Of a DNA stretch of 64,000 nucleotides, positions 43,755-55,981 are shown one piece after another. The position numbers were made by a program, and so were the translations under genes. The notes beneath the pieces are model-generated. The model saw only the letters and a program-made list of their open reading frames with translations, did no database searches and was not told the DNA's origin. Position 1 is the stretch's first letter; every line of letters starts with the position of its first letter. The DNA lies in NCBI GenBank assembly GCA_002077045.2, contig KZ111149.1, forward strand, positions 220,019-284,018, given 5' to 3'. This stretch comes from Rachicladosporium sp. CCFEE 5018. Taxonomy: Eukaryota > Ascomycota > Dothideomycetes > Cladosporiales > Cladosporiaceae.

Positions 43755-46430
43755 ATGGAACGTCGAAGCATCTGCTTCCCGCAGCCAGGAACAAAAAGAA
43801 TTCTCGAGAAGGGTAGCAATGGCTTCGCAGATGCACTCCTCCGGATGTACACGACTGCCGAGAATGACGCTCTCGAATCTCTCGTGGATCTAAAAGCTCT
43901 TCTGAAGACCCTGTCGGCCGAGGACTTCTGGTCAACAGCCACAGAAGGTATCTCCAAGCTCCTAGACGCTGAGATTACCTTCGTCATGAAGCGAATGCTG
44001 GTAGATGACCACGACTGTGCTGTGGAGATGCCGCCACTTGGCGAGACTGGATCATGTCTCATGGCTGCTGCATTACATTACTGCACCCTAGATGGCTCCA
44101 AGAACACAGTGAAGGAAACGAAGTTCCATGCCTACGGCTGTCCCTGCGCTTACATGCGTCACGACAAGGTCTTTCTAATACCAGAAGATCTCAACGACTT
44201 CATCACGAACAATCCGAACGACATGCCATTCCCAGCGGAGGCTTATATCGCAGTACCGCTCTTCATCGACGGCAAGTGTGTCGGCCATTGCGGTGCGATG
44301 TGGTCGAAGCCAGGTGTCGAACGCAAACAGTTGTCTTGGGCTTTCGTCGAGATGCTGCTCCACTCGCTTGAAGACATGATGGTGCAGCGTCTGATCGAGG
44401 GTGCAGATTTTGTCAAGCAGGTCCCGCCACCTGCAGAGAAACCTCGTGTGATCCCTCACGAGGTCGTCACAGCGGCACAGTCACTTCGACCGTATGCTGG
44501 GAGTCTTTCACACGAGCTTCGTACGCCTATGCAGGGCGTAGTCGGTATGCTGGACGTCATGTACGCCACTGTGCATGAAGCCGTGGCAACATCGTCAGAT
44601 CCGCACTTGCGGAAGATCTTCCAGAATCTCAAAGAGAACATCGAGGTGGTGCAAGACAGTTCGCGGAGGGCTGTCGAAGCAGCGGACAACGTCGTGCACG
44701 CCTATGACATGGACATGAGTGTGCCAGACGCGCCTATCAATCTGCCGAACGATGACTCGTTAGATGGTGCCTCCCCGTTCTCACTACCGGCTGCAGAGAG
44801 GCGGCCAGAAATCTTGGTAGTTGGTAGCAACCTGCCACTTGTGCGACCCAACAAGAGGAGAAGAGAAGAGTCTCGACACAAAAGCAACGCAAGCCAGGCG
44901 AAAGTCCCTCGCATCGAAGAGCATGATGTAGCCTGGTGTCAGGAAGTAATAGAGAATGGTGTCTACGACTCGGATGTATCCCCCACCCATACAAACGGTC
45001 ATCATGCCGAAGCTGCACTTGCTGCCGCCATGCAGAACTCCACGTTCCCGCCCCTGGCACAGCCTGCAGTCAGTAGATCTATCGCACCTGGGATGCGGCA
45101 CACGAATATCCGCGAGGTACTGCGCTATGTGATCACGGATGGTCTCAAAGTCGGTGGCCGACCGGACTCGGCAACAGCATCCGAGACCATGCATGGCGAG
45201 TCAATCGAGGTGCGCACCCGAGGGTCTGATGGGACTGCTAGCCGTAAAGTCATTGAGTGGAGCGTAGATCCTCATCTTCCAGAAACCATCTTCATGGACG
45301 AGAAGGATCTTACCAAGCTCGTGTCTTGTGTGTTCCTGAACGCGCACAAATTCACCGATCACAATGACGGCCTAATCGGAGTACATGCCAAGATGAGCTC
45401 ACGCGGGCGGTACATGTCGATAAGGGTTTCGGACAACGGACCTGGCATACCTGCAGCATTCTTACCCAAACTATTCAAGCCATTCACGCAAGAGAACGGC
45501 TCGCTGACACGACAAAGCGATGGACTGGGCCTGGGCTTGATGGTGGCGAAAGGCATCGCTCGCAAGCTCGGTGGCGATCTGACTTGCGAACGGGCAAACA
45601 CGGATGGGCCACAGCACGGCGCCGAGTTCGAAGTCAGGGTCCCGATCCGGGCAGGCGAAATTATAAGCCGGCCTTCGTCACCTTTCGGCTCTCCCATTCC
45701 TCGACGCTCAAATGGCACGACATCCGAAGGTGTCTCATCACCGGCCTACCAACACGCACCCACAAGCCCACGTAGACTTTCTAGAGCTCTGGAAGCGGTG
45801 ATACAAAACGAAGGCACGCCCACAAACGGTACCTACACGCACAGGGCGTCTTCACCAACTTCCCCTCGCGGCGGTGCACACCGCCTCCACGTCCCCGAGC
45901 ATGCTCCACCAGCCCTACCGCTCTCTCACAACCCCACCAAGCCCCGCCCCCGCAAAGTCTCCGCCCCCGAAATCGACCGCAATCTCGCCCAAAAGTATCC
46001 CCTAACCTTCCTAGTAGCCGAAGACAACAAGATAAATCGCAAGCTCCTCGTCTCCATGCTGTCCAAATTCGGCTACAAGGCCATCCACGAAGCGCACGAC
46101 GGCGCCGAAGCAGTAAAACAAATGAGTATACCCCGTCCGTCGGACAAAAGCGTCGATATCATACTCATGGACCTCTGGATGCCGTTGATGGACGGGTATG
46201 AGGCTACTGAGCGAATTCTGGGCATGGGGCTGGAGGAAGTGGGTAAGGTGCCGACTGTGCTTGCCGTTACCGCGGATGTGACTGATGGGGCGTTGGAGCG
46301 GGCTGCGAGGGTGGGCATGAAGGGGTATATGACTAAGCCTTTCAAGTTGCTGGATCTGCAGCGGTTGATTACGGAGTTTTGTGTGAGGAGTCAGGCGGAC
46401 AGTGAGAGTGAGAGGGGGTGGGAGGACTGA
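43755..46430 (+). CDS. Hybrid histidine kinase with GAF-like sensor, right copy
   Basis: Single exon, 891 aa, one Arg codon shorter than the left copy in the GAF-like part (M-R-H-D). The phosphoacceptor His253, N and G boxes and receiver Asp806 are all intact. Differences from the left copy cluster in the Ser/Pro linker between the ATPase and receiver domains, as expected under purifying selection on the catalytic parts. Confidence 0.93.
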   Translation: MERRSICFPQPGTKRILEKGSNGFADALLRMYTTAENDALESLVDLKALLKTLSAEDFWSTATEGISKLLDAEITFVMKRMLVDDHDCAVEMPPLGETGSCLMAAALHYCTLDGSKNTVKETKFHAYGCPCAYMRHDKVFLIPEDLNDFITNNPNDMPFPAEAYIAVPLFIDGKCVGHCGAMWSKPGVERKQLSWAFVEMLLHSLEDMMVQRLIEGADFVKQVPPPAEKPRVIPHEVVTAAQSLRPYAGSLSHELRTPMQGVVGMLDVMYATVHEAVATSSDPHLRKIFQNLKENIEVVQDSSRRAVEAADNVVHAYDMDMSVPDAPINLPNDDSLDGASPFSLPAAERRPEILVVGSNLPLVRPNKRRREESRHKSNASQAKVPRIEEHDVAWCQEVIENGVYDSDVSPTHTNGHHAEAALAAAMQNSTFPPLAQPAVSRSIAPGMRHTNIREVLRYVITDGLKVGGRPDSATASETMHGESIEVRTRGSDGTASRKVIEWSVDPHLPETIFMDEKDLTKLVSCVFLNAHKFTDHNDGLIGVHAKMSSRGRYMSIRVSDNGPGIPAAFLPKLFKPFTQENGSLTRQSDGLGLGLMVAKGIARKLGGDLTCERANTDGPQHGAEFEVRVPIRAGEIISRPSSPFGSPIPRRSNGTTSEGVSSPAYQHAPTSPRRLSRALEAVIQNEGTPTNGTYTHRASSPTSPRGGAHRLHVPEHAPPALPLSHNPTKPRPRKVSAPEIDRNLAQKYPLTFLVAEDNKINRKLLVSMLSKFGYKAIHEAHDGAEAVKQMSIPRPSDKSVDIILMDLWMPLMDGYEATERILGMGLEEVGKVPTVLAVTADVTDGALERAARVGMKGYMTKPFKLLDLQRLITEFCVRSQADSESERGWED

Positions 46431-46781
46431 GTTTTTGGCGACAGCATACCTACCTATGATACAGATGGAATGCGATTTAGCGCTGGAGGAACGCATGGAT
46501 TTTTAGAGGAAGGTGAGTAAATGTCTAGTGTAATTCCGCTCGTTTACGACATACAGTATGTTTTCAAATGGTCCAACAGTTCTGGAATGGAAGTCAGACC
46601 CCGAGGACTTGGTAATGTGCACTGTACAGCCATATTCATCTTACTATACATCCACTCCGCTTTACCGTCGTGCGCCATATCTCAGCAAAAGAGCATCGCT
46701 ACATCCCGTCCATTTCTTTCGCTGCTTCAGATCGTCGCTGCCCACTTGTCTGTCATCTTACTTAGAGCATGGCTTTCGCCC

Positions 46782-48944
46782 TTACTTCTCCTCCCCCTTC
46801 ACCTCCTTGATCGTCTCTCCAGGATAGATAGACCCAGTTTGCTCCACGAAAAGCTGCTCATCCCCCTTCCCTCCCATCCCCATAAACTCCTGCGGATCCC
46901 TAGCCGCATCGGGCCTCTCCTCAATAGCAACTTTCTGCTCCAGCGTCTGCTCGAAATGCCCCCCCTTAGCCTTACTCCGCTGCTGCGGCGCCAGCTTCTT
47001 AGTGCCCTGATTCTTATCCCAAACCTTCACAGCCGGCTGATCAGGTTTCTGCGAGTCTAAGACTTTGCCAACGCGGACGTCGTTTATGGAGCTCAGGAGC
47101 GTGCGTTCGCGGACTGGTTTGCGGCGCGTGAAGTCTAGGCCTGCGAGCGCGCCGGTGAGGCCGTCGGTGCTGTCGGTTAGGGTCATGGGTTGCTGGGTGA
47201 GCCAGGGGTGCTCGAGGCATTCGTCGATTGTTATGCGTTTGTCGCTGTCGACTGTTAACATCCTGTCGATTAGGTCGAGTGCAGGGTCGCCGACGGCGTC
47301 CCAGTACGGGGAAGGGTAGTCAAATCGCCCCATTTTGATCTGCTGGCTCAGTGTGTAAGGGTTCTCGGCTGAGTACAGCTCATCCGAAAACGGCGGGAAG
47401 CCGCACAGGCAGATGTACAAGACTACACCCAGGGACCAGACGTCCACCGCGCGGGTGTAGCGGCGGCGGTTCGATTGCTCGAGGATCTCGGGCGCGACGT
47501 AGGAGGGCGTGCCGCAGAGGGTTGAGGTGAAAGATTCTTCGCCGATGATCTTCGCGAGGCCGAAGTCGGCTAGCTTTACGTGGAGCTCTTTGTCGATGAG
47601 GAGGATGTTTTCGGGCTTGATGTCGCGGTGGACTATGTTGCGCTCGTGCTGTTGCTGTCATTAGTCTTCCAAAGTCTAGTTGGGGAAGCAGGAGACTAAG
47701 TTACCATGTACTTCACGCCCTGGAACAGCTGCGCGAAAATCTTTCTCGTCTCGGATTCGGTCATCTTCTGCTTTGTGACGATCCAGTTGAAGAGCTCGCC
47801 TTCTGGCGCAAGCTCCAGCACCAAGTACACGCCATCGCTCTCATCGAAGGTGTCTTTGAGGCAGAGCATGTTGGGGTGGCTGATAGCCATCAAGACCGCA
47901 ATCTCCTGCTGCAATCCCTCAACCTTACTCCTCTCTCCGGGCCCACTTCGCTTCTCGAACTTCTTCACCGCGTACCGTAGCCCTGATTGCTTCTCGGTGG
48001 CCAGGTAGACAGTCGCAAAGTGACCTTTACCCAGCTGGCCTTGGATCGTGTACTGTGAACGAAAGGCATTGGTGTCTCTGTTCCGCGGGTAGCGGAAAAT
48101 GAACCTGGCTTCGTCCAGAATTGACAGCTCATCGCCGTCTGCCAACTCTCGCCTATTGTTCCGCCCAATGAAGGCATCGTTGACGTACGTTCCGTTCCCG
48201 CTGAGGTCCTCCACCACAGCCAGCGAGTCCCCATTTTTGTTCTCGCAAAATAGCAAGCAATGTCTGTTGCTGACCGTGGGACTCTGTACCAAGCGATCGC
48301 ACTCCGGATGTCTGCCAATCAGGTACCCGCCAGCTGGCACACCCTTCTCGGCCTTCTGACCCTCGTACTTCTCTTCCGCCTCTTTGTAATGCTTCTTCGG
48401 CACCTTCTTCTTGCCATGTGGGTCCGTCAGTCCCTTCGACGGCACTTGACACGCCGCGCGCTTCCGCAAGACTAGTGTCTCTGAGACGCCGTCAATAGGT
48501 ACGAGATAGCCCCAGACACCTTCTGCCTCCTCGTCCTCTACTTCGTACGAGTACGGCGGCGGTGGGAGGAACTGCGAGAATGGCTGCGTATCCGACGGAG
48601 GAGAGGATAGTCCAGGACGGTGTGAGCCATGGATCGGGCTCGCTTCCGGGGTAGCCCGTTGCTCGATGAAGTCGGGCGTGGGAGTGAAAGCTCGCGCGCC
48701 TTCGGTCGTGTCTGTCGATGCCTTCGTGACGGGCGAAGGGAGTGCACCGTTGTTCTTGAGCTGCTCCTCCCCGTCCTCGCGGTCCGGGGCATTAGACAGA
48801 CGGGCGGAGCGGCGGGGCTTCTTCGTGTCGAGGGCTTCGTCTATCGAGACCTGCTAGTATTGATTAGTGATATGTCCTCGTGATATAGCCACTGATTCGC
48901 ACCCTCGCGCGCTTCAATGCGCTCTTCTCAGCATTGGGCGCCAT
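46782..48944 (-). CDS. cds1: FHA checkpoint kinase, Cds1/Rad53/Chk2 type, right copy
   Basis: Exons complement 48903-48944, 47705-48850 and 46782-47648; introns 52 and 56 nt (the second is 4 nt longer than in the left copy). Exon lengths equal those of the left copy, giving 684 aa. The N-terminal about 75 codons look identical; the first difference, at 48620, changes Ile to Thr in one frame shadow and a codon in this gene. Further differences include an Asn for Lys after I-G-R-N and a changed C-terminal end. All kinase motifs are intact. Confidence 0.9.
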
Positions 48945-49614
48945 CTCGACCACCAGATGAGGCTCCCAGTCAGGCACGAATGAATCAGGCTTCGCGTAAC
49001 AATGCACTCGGATAGCGAATGCGATGCTCGTCAATTGCGATATCCTCGAACAGCCAGACGCAGAGATGTTCACCACAAACTCAGTAGAGCGAAAGGTGAA
49101 GTCGAGTCCCTCGTGCCTGAGGATCAGCGCGATGACCAAGCGGACTCCGCTGCACCTGTGGAGTGATAAATTGGCTGGCAGCGAAACTCGATCTCACTAC
49201 CCCATGGCCGTCTCGATCTGGGAACATCGGATCTAGAAGCGTGCAGCCGTCGTCAGCCAATCAACGCGTAGCAGATTGACACAACTCTAACTTTCACCGG
49301 TAACGTTGTTCACTCTTCGCGTACACACCACGACGTGCGTCCCAGTATGGCAGTATCTGCTTGTCTGTCCTGAGTACAACGGTCGGGGTCAAGATGGGCG
49401 GGTTGTACGACATCAAAACGCCTGATAAGGTAGCTGCTTTCAGAGCACACGTCTGAAATCAAGTCCCGATACTCGTGAAGCATACGTCCGATGTGCGAGC
49501 AGAGCGGATGTACTTTTCGTTGGTCAGTCACTCACCCGACCCTATCTCCCACAATTGCAGTCCGCCACTCCGACAGGCTCGACCATCGCGCTCTCCCAGC
49601 CCCCTAGCCCACAA

Positions 49615-51817
49615 TCAAGCCCCCGAACTCCCGTCCCAAGTCCCCCCCATATCCCCCTTCCTCGGCCTCACAACTCTCGCCCCCAACCCCAAAATCCCAC
49701 CTCCATACTCCCCATCCGCGCTCTTCTCCACCTTCGCATCCCTCACATACGCGTGTCCGCTCTTCTTCGCACATCCCGGCTCCCCCAGCTTGCCCACGAT
49801 ATCAGGGAACAGCACCGTCGTATTCGCGTCCTTGACGAGGTAGTCGCAGACCGTCGCAGTGCCGTTGAGCAAGGCGTCGATATGGTCCTGATCACAGGTG
49901 TCGCCGAGCCAGGCAGTGTAGCAATACTGCACCGGCCGCTCCGGCGCCTTGTTGCGGAACGCCAAGCTGTCTGAAGGGCCGGAGGTGCTGTACCTGGCGT
50001 TGTGGGCAGTGTTAACGCGGCCTGTGGCGACGTCTAGGTTGGTGAGCACGCGGTTGAAAATCTCATACGCCGTTTGGGGCTGGTAGGTAGGCACCTGATG
50101 TCCGGATTCGAACACGCGAGAGAAAGACAGGTTGCCGTGTTGTCTGACCTTCCCGCCGACGTACGAGGCGTTGGTCTGGATTGATGCGTAGCCTGCTGAG
50201 TGGAAAGCGTCAGTGCCGGAGTAGTTCAGCGCCAAGCTCACGGCTTCGCCGCCGAACCAGTTGCACGCGTAGTCTCTGTCCCCATACACCAGCGCAACCT
50301 TGACGCCTTTCTCGAGCAGATAAGCCAAGTCCTGCAGCCCGTCGTCACGGACATAGTCTCCGATGCCGACGAATGCGTGGTTGACTTGCGGCGCGTTTAT
50401 CGTCCAGTTCAGCCTCGCGCCTAGATCTGCCTGGACGTGCGGCTGGTTCATGTAGCCGAAGAAGAACGGCTCGGGGAGCGGGTCCGGGTCCCAAGCGCCG
50501 ACGTCGTAGTAGTCTTGTGGCGTGTACTCGATGCCCGGGCCGATGATGTTAGTTTCGCAGTACTGTTGAGCTGTGCGACAGAGCGTGTTGACTGTACTGT
50601 TGACGCCAAGATTCTGGGGGTCGTAGACCGCCGCCGCTGCTCTGCAAGACATAATCTGGTCGCGGCAGCCGCCAGGCTGGGACCAGGCGGCATTCATTTC
50701 GGCGTAGATGGTTGAGTTTACTGTGGGGAGGTTGTAGGTGTTGTTGTAGGCCATTGTGGCGTCTATGCGGAGTAAGTATGATGGGGTCGAGAGACACGCA
50801 GAGGATGGTGGCGACGGGGAGGCTCACAGGTTGGGTACATCACTAGGCGATCGATACAGCCGTTCTGTCGTGCGGTCGTCAGTATTGCGACAGCATTTGC
50901 AAGGTATGATCCAGCTTACAACGATGAGCAGGGTGTCGATATGTATGACAGCCGCCTTGCTATGCGCAGCCTTGTAAGTCCCCTTTTGAATCGCCTCGTT
51001 CTGTTCCTCAAAGTATGCCGCGAAGGCCGGCCCATACCGCCCACCCTGATCTCGACATCAGCTAGGGTCCCCTCAAGAGCGATAGAATACTCACATAGGA
51101 CTCAGTCGCAATGCTTATTCTCCCGTCCCTCGCGCTCAGCTCGGGAAACACCTCCGTAAAAGCCTGCAGAAAGTGCCACGCAGCTTTCGCGGCATTCTTC
51201 GTCCCCACCGCAGTCTGGCTGCTATTCTGGCTGGGATACGTGCCGACCAGGAAAGTAGCATTCTGTTTCGGTATCGCATCGCCCGGGCTCAGCAGATCGA
51301 TCTCGCCAGTCGCAGCATTGTAAGTGATATTCTGCAGCGTGTCATAGCTCAAGCCAGCCTGGACGGGCTGATCAAGATAGAGCATGTTGACTTCGTTGTT
51401 CCACGAGAAGGGGTTGAGGTAAGTGGAATTCGAATCGTGATGCACGTAGCAGGGACCATTCTCAACGAGCGCGCCGGCGAGGGAGGAGCTGCCGGGACCG
51501 CCATTCATCCATATCGATAAAGGAGCGTTCTTGGGGTCCTCGCGAGCTGAGTGAAACCAGAAGAAGGTGTTGATGGGGTAGGGCTGGGCCTCGCCGACAT
51601 CGTTGAGAGTTCCTGGCGGGAGGTGGACGTAGCCTGCGTAGCTCTTGACGCCCGGCGTAGTCTCGCAGATCTTCGTCTCCTTGTAGCTGATACTGATTCC
51701 GTCGCCGAACTTTGACTGCAAGACAGTGATGCCTTCGGGCTGTGGTGGAAACTGTGCGGAGGAAAGCGAGGCGACCGCCAGGACGCCTGTCAGGCGAGCC
51801 ACCATGCTGTACGCCAT
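49615..51817 (-). CDS. Secreted serine carboxypeptidase S10, right copy
   Basis: Exons complement 51095-51817, 50920-51045, 50828-50864 and 49615-50762. It looks identical to 2392-4594 including introns: 677 aa, triad Ser240/Asp459/His517, signal peptide. It lies wholly in the identical outer part of the duplication. Confidence 0.93.
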
Positions 51818-52645
51818 CGTAACTCTTCGTTGCGATGTATGCGAACCGGACAGGGAAACGAGATGAGATGCTTGAAAGGAAACATGCTAGATATACCTTA
51901 CCGGAGTGAGTCGCAAAATGACCCGAGGCCAGGAAGCAATGATCATTCTTACCACTTCTGGGCATCTCTCAAAATATCGTCCATGACCAAGCAGTGCTGA
52001 GCCCAGCCAAGTGAACCTTGTGTGTCTCTTGTCTGCGGAAAGCATGTCGCTTCCAATGCTATGTGGAGTCTCAGGCCTGCCTTCTTGGCATTTCTTACCG
52101 GAATTGACTCGAGATACGAGCTTAAATCAAACATCTGACATGCTGACTGTAAGACGCCCAATGGACTGTACGCGATTTTTCAGCTGCGACCATGTAGCAA
52201 GATCATATAGTTCGGTAGGTGTAATATGCAATTCGTCGGCAGCTGGGACAGGTGCTCATCTTCAGCCGCACTTCTACATCCGGATCATGATGACCATACC
52301 AGTGGGCGCTTGCTACTTGCCTGTGTGAGCCGGAGAGCTATGTTGTGCAGTATCGGCATTTAGGTGAACATTGAACATTCGTTTCGCATCATGGTAGAAG
52401 CATCAAGTGCGGTATGCTTGTCGTTCGGGATCTCGGGATCGGACGCGCCTGCTGCAGCAGCAATATAGGCCAAGCTGCACGTGAAAGAAGCGAAGGAAGG
52501 CCAAGTAGCCATGAGCGCGACCGCGAAATGTCTGCAGCTGCAAGAGCTGAAGTCGATACTGTCTCTGTATCGCTTCTTCCTTAGCAGCGCCCACTGCTTC
52601 TAGCGACAAAAGTGCCAACCGGCCATCACAAGGGATCAAGGCGGA

Positions 52646-53222
52646 ATGCAACTCACATACTTCCTCTCGTGCCTCAATGGCCTCGTCTTAGCCTCGTCAG
52701 GTAGCAGTACCGCCGAGGACTACAACGCCATCCAGAACACGATCTCCACCTACTCCCTCGCGATTGATAGCAAAGACTTTGGCCGCCTCTCGCAAGTCTT
52801 CACTCCAGACATCGTGGCCAACTATAGCGCGCCACTGAATGTCATCCGAGGGTTGTCTCAAGTGCAAGCAGTATTGCAGCAATCGTGCGCATCCTCCTCC
52901 GGCGCTTTCGCACGAATCTACCATAACCGTAACTTACATCGATAGTCTCGCGCCCGTGACAACCCAGCACGCCCTCAGCACCCAAGTCATCGACATCCAT
53001 GACGACGCTGCGAACAGCACGACTTACATGACTGCCTCACACTTCGGCAGCGGGCTGTACGAGGGCCAGGTGCTGTATGCGTATGGTAAGTACATAGACC
53101 AGCTCATGAGGGTGAGTCAATCGTATGCGCAGGCACCGACATGGCGTGTGAAGGCGAGGAACTTGGTGTACATGGGGCCGTTTATTGAGAATGCCAGTGT
53201 GTTCTTGAGTCCTGGGATGTAG
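52646..53222 (+). CDS. SnoaL-like secreted protein, right copy
   Basis: Exons 52646-52884 and 52946-53222 with a 61-nt intron, 171 aa, identical to the left copy. A second possible donor (GTAAGT at about 53086) was not used in the model because splicing there would destroy the conserved W-R-V...Y-M-G-P end. Confidence 0.75.
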
Positions 53223-53857
53223 GGAGCCGGTGGGGGTTGCGGTCAGCGAACAGATGAGCGTGGCAGTGCGTGGCATGCCGAGTGGTCCGTATGCAGGCTG
53301 ATAGTCGAGAAACTGTGATCCAGCCAATTCGTGAGCAAGTCTTTGTTCAGCGTTACGCGAACCACGCCCGTGTGTTCGTGGAGAGCTATGCAGGCTGACA
53401 TGGCCGAATATCCGATGCGCGTTGCATCTCTCTGCTAGTACACCTCATTCATCGCGCCGCGAATCCACACGCTCCACGGGAATTGTTGTCCCAACCCGCC
53501 GAATCTGGCAGGGCGAATGTCATGATTGATATCTTTATTAGCAAGCATGATATATAGGACGAAACTCGCAATCATGAAATCAACCAACCACAGACCCTGA
53601 CTCTCATATCCCAAGCGGGACCTTCTTTGGGCTGCGGGCTAGCCGTTCTAGAACATGTCCACTCAAGCCACAGGCCACACTCGACAGCTAGGTGTGCACA
53701 AACCAGATCGGCCCCAGATTCACAACGCTTGCTAGCTGAAAGTCAGGTCGAGTCGTACCATTGTATATAACCGACGCGTCGCCCCATATCCGTCTCACAT
53801 CGCCGCCCATCTCTCGCGCGTAGATCACTTATCGTTTCCTACCACAGCACAGCAACC

Positions 53858-54600
53858 ATGCTCCGCCTAACACTCACCTCCCTCGCCCTCCTGGCCTCGT
53901 ATGCGGCCGCGCAAGCTGGCCTCCCGACTTGCGCGCAAGGTTGCGTGGGCACGTCCTTCGGTGGCTGCGGCACCCTAGACGTCAAATGCATCTGCAGCAA
54001 CACCGCGCTGATCTCCGGGCTCGCGTGTTGCGTGAGCACGGCGTGTAACAAGGCGGATCAAGATGGTGGGTTTTCCGCAGACATAATCCGCATTTCATAA
54101 TACACAGTAGACGCGGAGAACCTCACGAGTGATAGCACGTCGGTTTGGGTGAAGACATCTGGCTAACATTGTGCTTGGCGTTACCAGCTACCCTCAACTT
54201 CGCCAACTCCCTCTGCCAAGGCCAAGGCGTTACCGACCTCCCCCAAACCGCTACCTGCGCTTCCACGTCCGGTTCAGCGACAGGCACGGCCAGCTCGCGC
54301 GTCACGCCCGTGCCGCAGGGCTCGAGCACCTCCAGCGGCGCAAGCGTGACTGATAGTGCCTCTTCTGCGGCTTCGACCGAGGTGACAAGCGCATCTTCAG
54401 GAGCTTCGTCGGCTGCTTCGTCGGCCTCTTCTGCGGCTACGTCGGCTGCGTCGTCGGCTTCCAGCGCTGTGTCGAGCGCGGCGAGTGCGGCGAGCAGTGC
54501 GGCGGCTTCGGCTACGAGTTCGGGGGCTGGAGCTCTGGCTACGGGGATGGGGAGTGTGGGAATAGGGGCCATCTTAGCCGGTGTACTAGCTGCATTGTAG
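53858..54600 (+). CDS. CFEM-domain GPI-anchored protein, complete copy
   Basis: Exons 53858-54065 and 54188-54600 (intron 122 nt, GTGGGT...ACCAG), 206 aa. A signal peptide is followed by the CFEM domain (about residues 22-84), with C-I-C, A-C-C-V-S-T-A-C and a final N-S-L-C completed by exon 2. Then comes a long Ser/Ala/Thr-rich stalk and a hydrophobic C-terminus (I-G-A-I-L-A-G-V-L-A-A-L) typical of a GPI signal. The protein is therefore expected on the cell surface. Known CFEM functions include haem capture and wall structure. The duplication boundary as visible (54208) falls 21 bp into exon 2, but that is set by the window edge. Confidence 0.9.
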
Positions 54601-55981
54601 AAGGAGGAGATATGAGGCTTGTGTGGGAGAGCGCATTTGCAAGAGCTGGATCTGGCGGAGATGTAGAGTTGGATATAAATTGCATATCACATTACATCAC
54701 CCTTTCTGCATTCCATGTATAGAGAAGACGGAGCATGCCACGGTCCTGAGAGTGCAAGCAAGACATCAATACACGCAGAGAGCTCGGGTAGGCAGAGACA
54801 CCAGCTACTTTGTTCGGTGACCTTAGGTTTTGCCTCTATGCAGCTTCCACCCATTCGAACGACGGGTCTTGCCTCTACTGTAGGAGGATTGCGCGCAATG
54901 CGATGACAACAGTACGAATCTCAGACTAGTGTGCATGTGCCCCGGACCGACTCCTACACTATCAGCTACTCACGATGTGTCGTGCCGTTCCGTAGTATAG
55001 TCGGATGCACATCTGCAGTAGATCACCAGCTGCTTCGCGGCATTGGTAAGGTACCTACCTATTCACGAACACAAGGTACTGTACATGTAGGGCTGAGCTT
55101 GACCGCACTCCACGAGCCATTGACCCGAAGTCTCCTGAGAAGCTCAAAGCAATACGACGTGTAGTTGTCCACGTGCGACTTGTGCCAGGTTTCAGTATTA
55201 TTCGTTATATCAGGCAACTCTTGACCGTACGGCAAAGGCGAAACCCGGGACGAAAGTAAGATCACACTCTGTAGGGCGTACAACGTGACCACAGCAAGAC
55301 CCTAAAGGAGCTCGTCAAAGTGCTATCGATATCAGAGCGGGAACGGTGACACGGGGTCGGGGACGGTGCGAATGCGAGAGCCTCTCTCCGTTCGGAGGCG
55401 TTCGCGGAATGGTGCCATTGAGATTGCTTTTAGGCAGCCAGATAACTCTCGGTAGTGTCGCCTGAGCAGTTATGTCAGACGTAGTATCCTTCTGCCTGTA
55501 CAGCGCATTGCGAACGCGAGCTTGGCCGTCTCATCGTGAGCAAAATGTCTCCAGACGAGCATGCAGCATGAGCAATGTCACGATGCGCACAGATGCTAAT
55601 GACTCAACGCGACTCACAAGCGACTGTTCAAGCCAATCGCAAGCCCATGCGCCTCGGATGCTGCAGCTTCCGCCGGTTCTTCCACCTTCCCAGGCCCACT
55701 TCCTAAAGGACGGCAACGGTGCATTCGCATCGGGGCGCATCGTGTGTTTAACGAGTTGCTCCGAGACGGCGCATACTGCCTGTATTAGGGCTGCGGTGTT
55801 TAGTCCTATCCCCATCATAGCATCATACCACTCCTTTTTGCTGTAACATATAGGTTGCAATTGTTCCCGTTGGTAGAAGCGGCGTGCTTTTTCTACACAT
55901 TCTTTAGCAACCAGTCGTACCTACCCTGTCGACTGCTTTTGATTGTACACATTCACTTCGATCATCACGGGACCGGTCAAA
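54601..55981. promoter_or_regulatory. 1.4-kb intergenic, MFS transporter upstream
   Basis: CFEM 3' UTR and transporter promoter. Short frames on both strands (for example 55472-55846 and 55531-55860) show no recognisable domain. Nothing else is seen. Confidence 0.45.

Larger units (their letters stand above)
27236..54208. repeat. Right arm of giant inverted duplication (within contig B)
   Basis: Mirror copy of 1-22375. It is about 4.6 kb longer, almost entirely because of one insertion between 34730 and 39306. It is continuous, without N, with unique DNA on both sides (PRP28 side and MFS-transporter side), so this arm is the better supported genomic arrangement. Its copies of the coiled-coil and palF genes are the fuller ones. 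Confidence 0.97.

Noticed and set aside
53086..53132. Possible second intron (GTAAGT...GCGCAG) in the SnoaL-like gene
   Set aside because: Splicing would shift the frame and destroy the conserved W-R-V...Y-M-G-P ending; reading through keeps it.
55472..55860. Sense and antisense frames of 109-124 codons upstream of the MFS transporter
   Set aside because: Mutually antisense, with no recognisable domain and no splice partner; probably chance.
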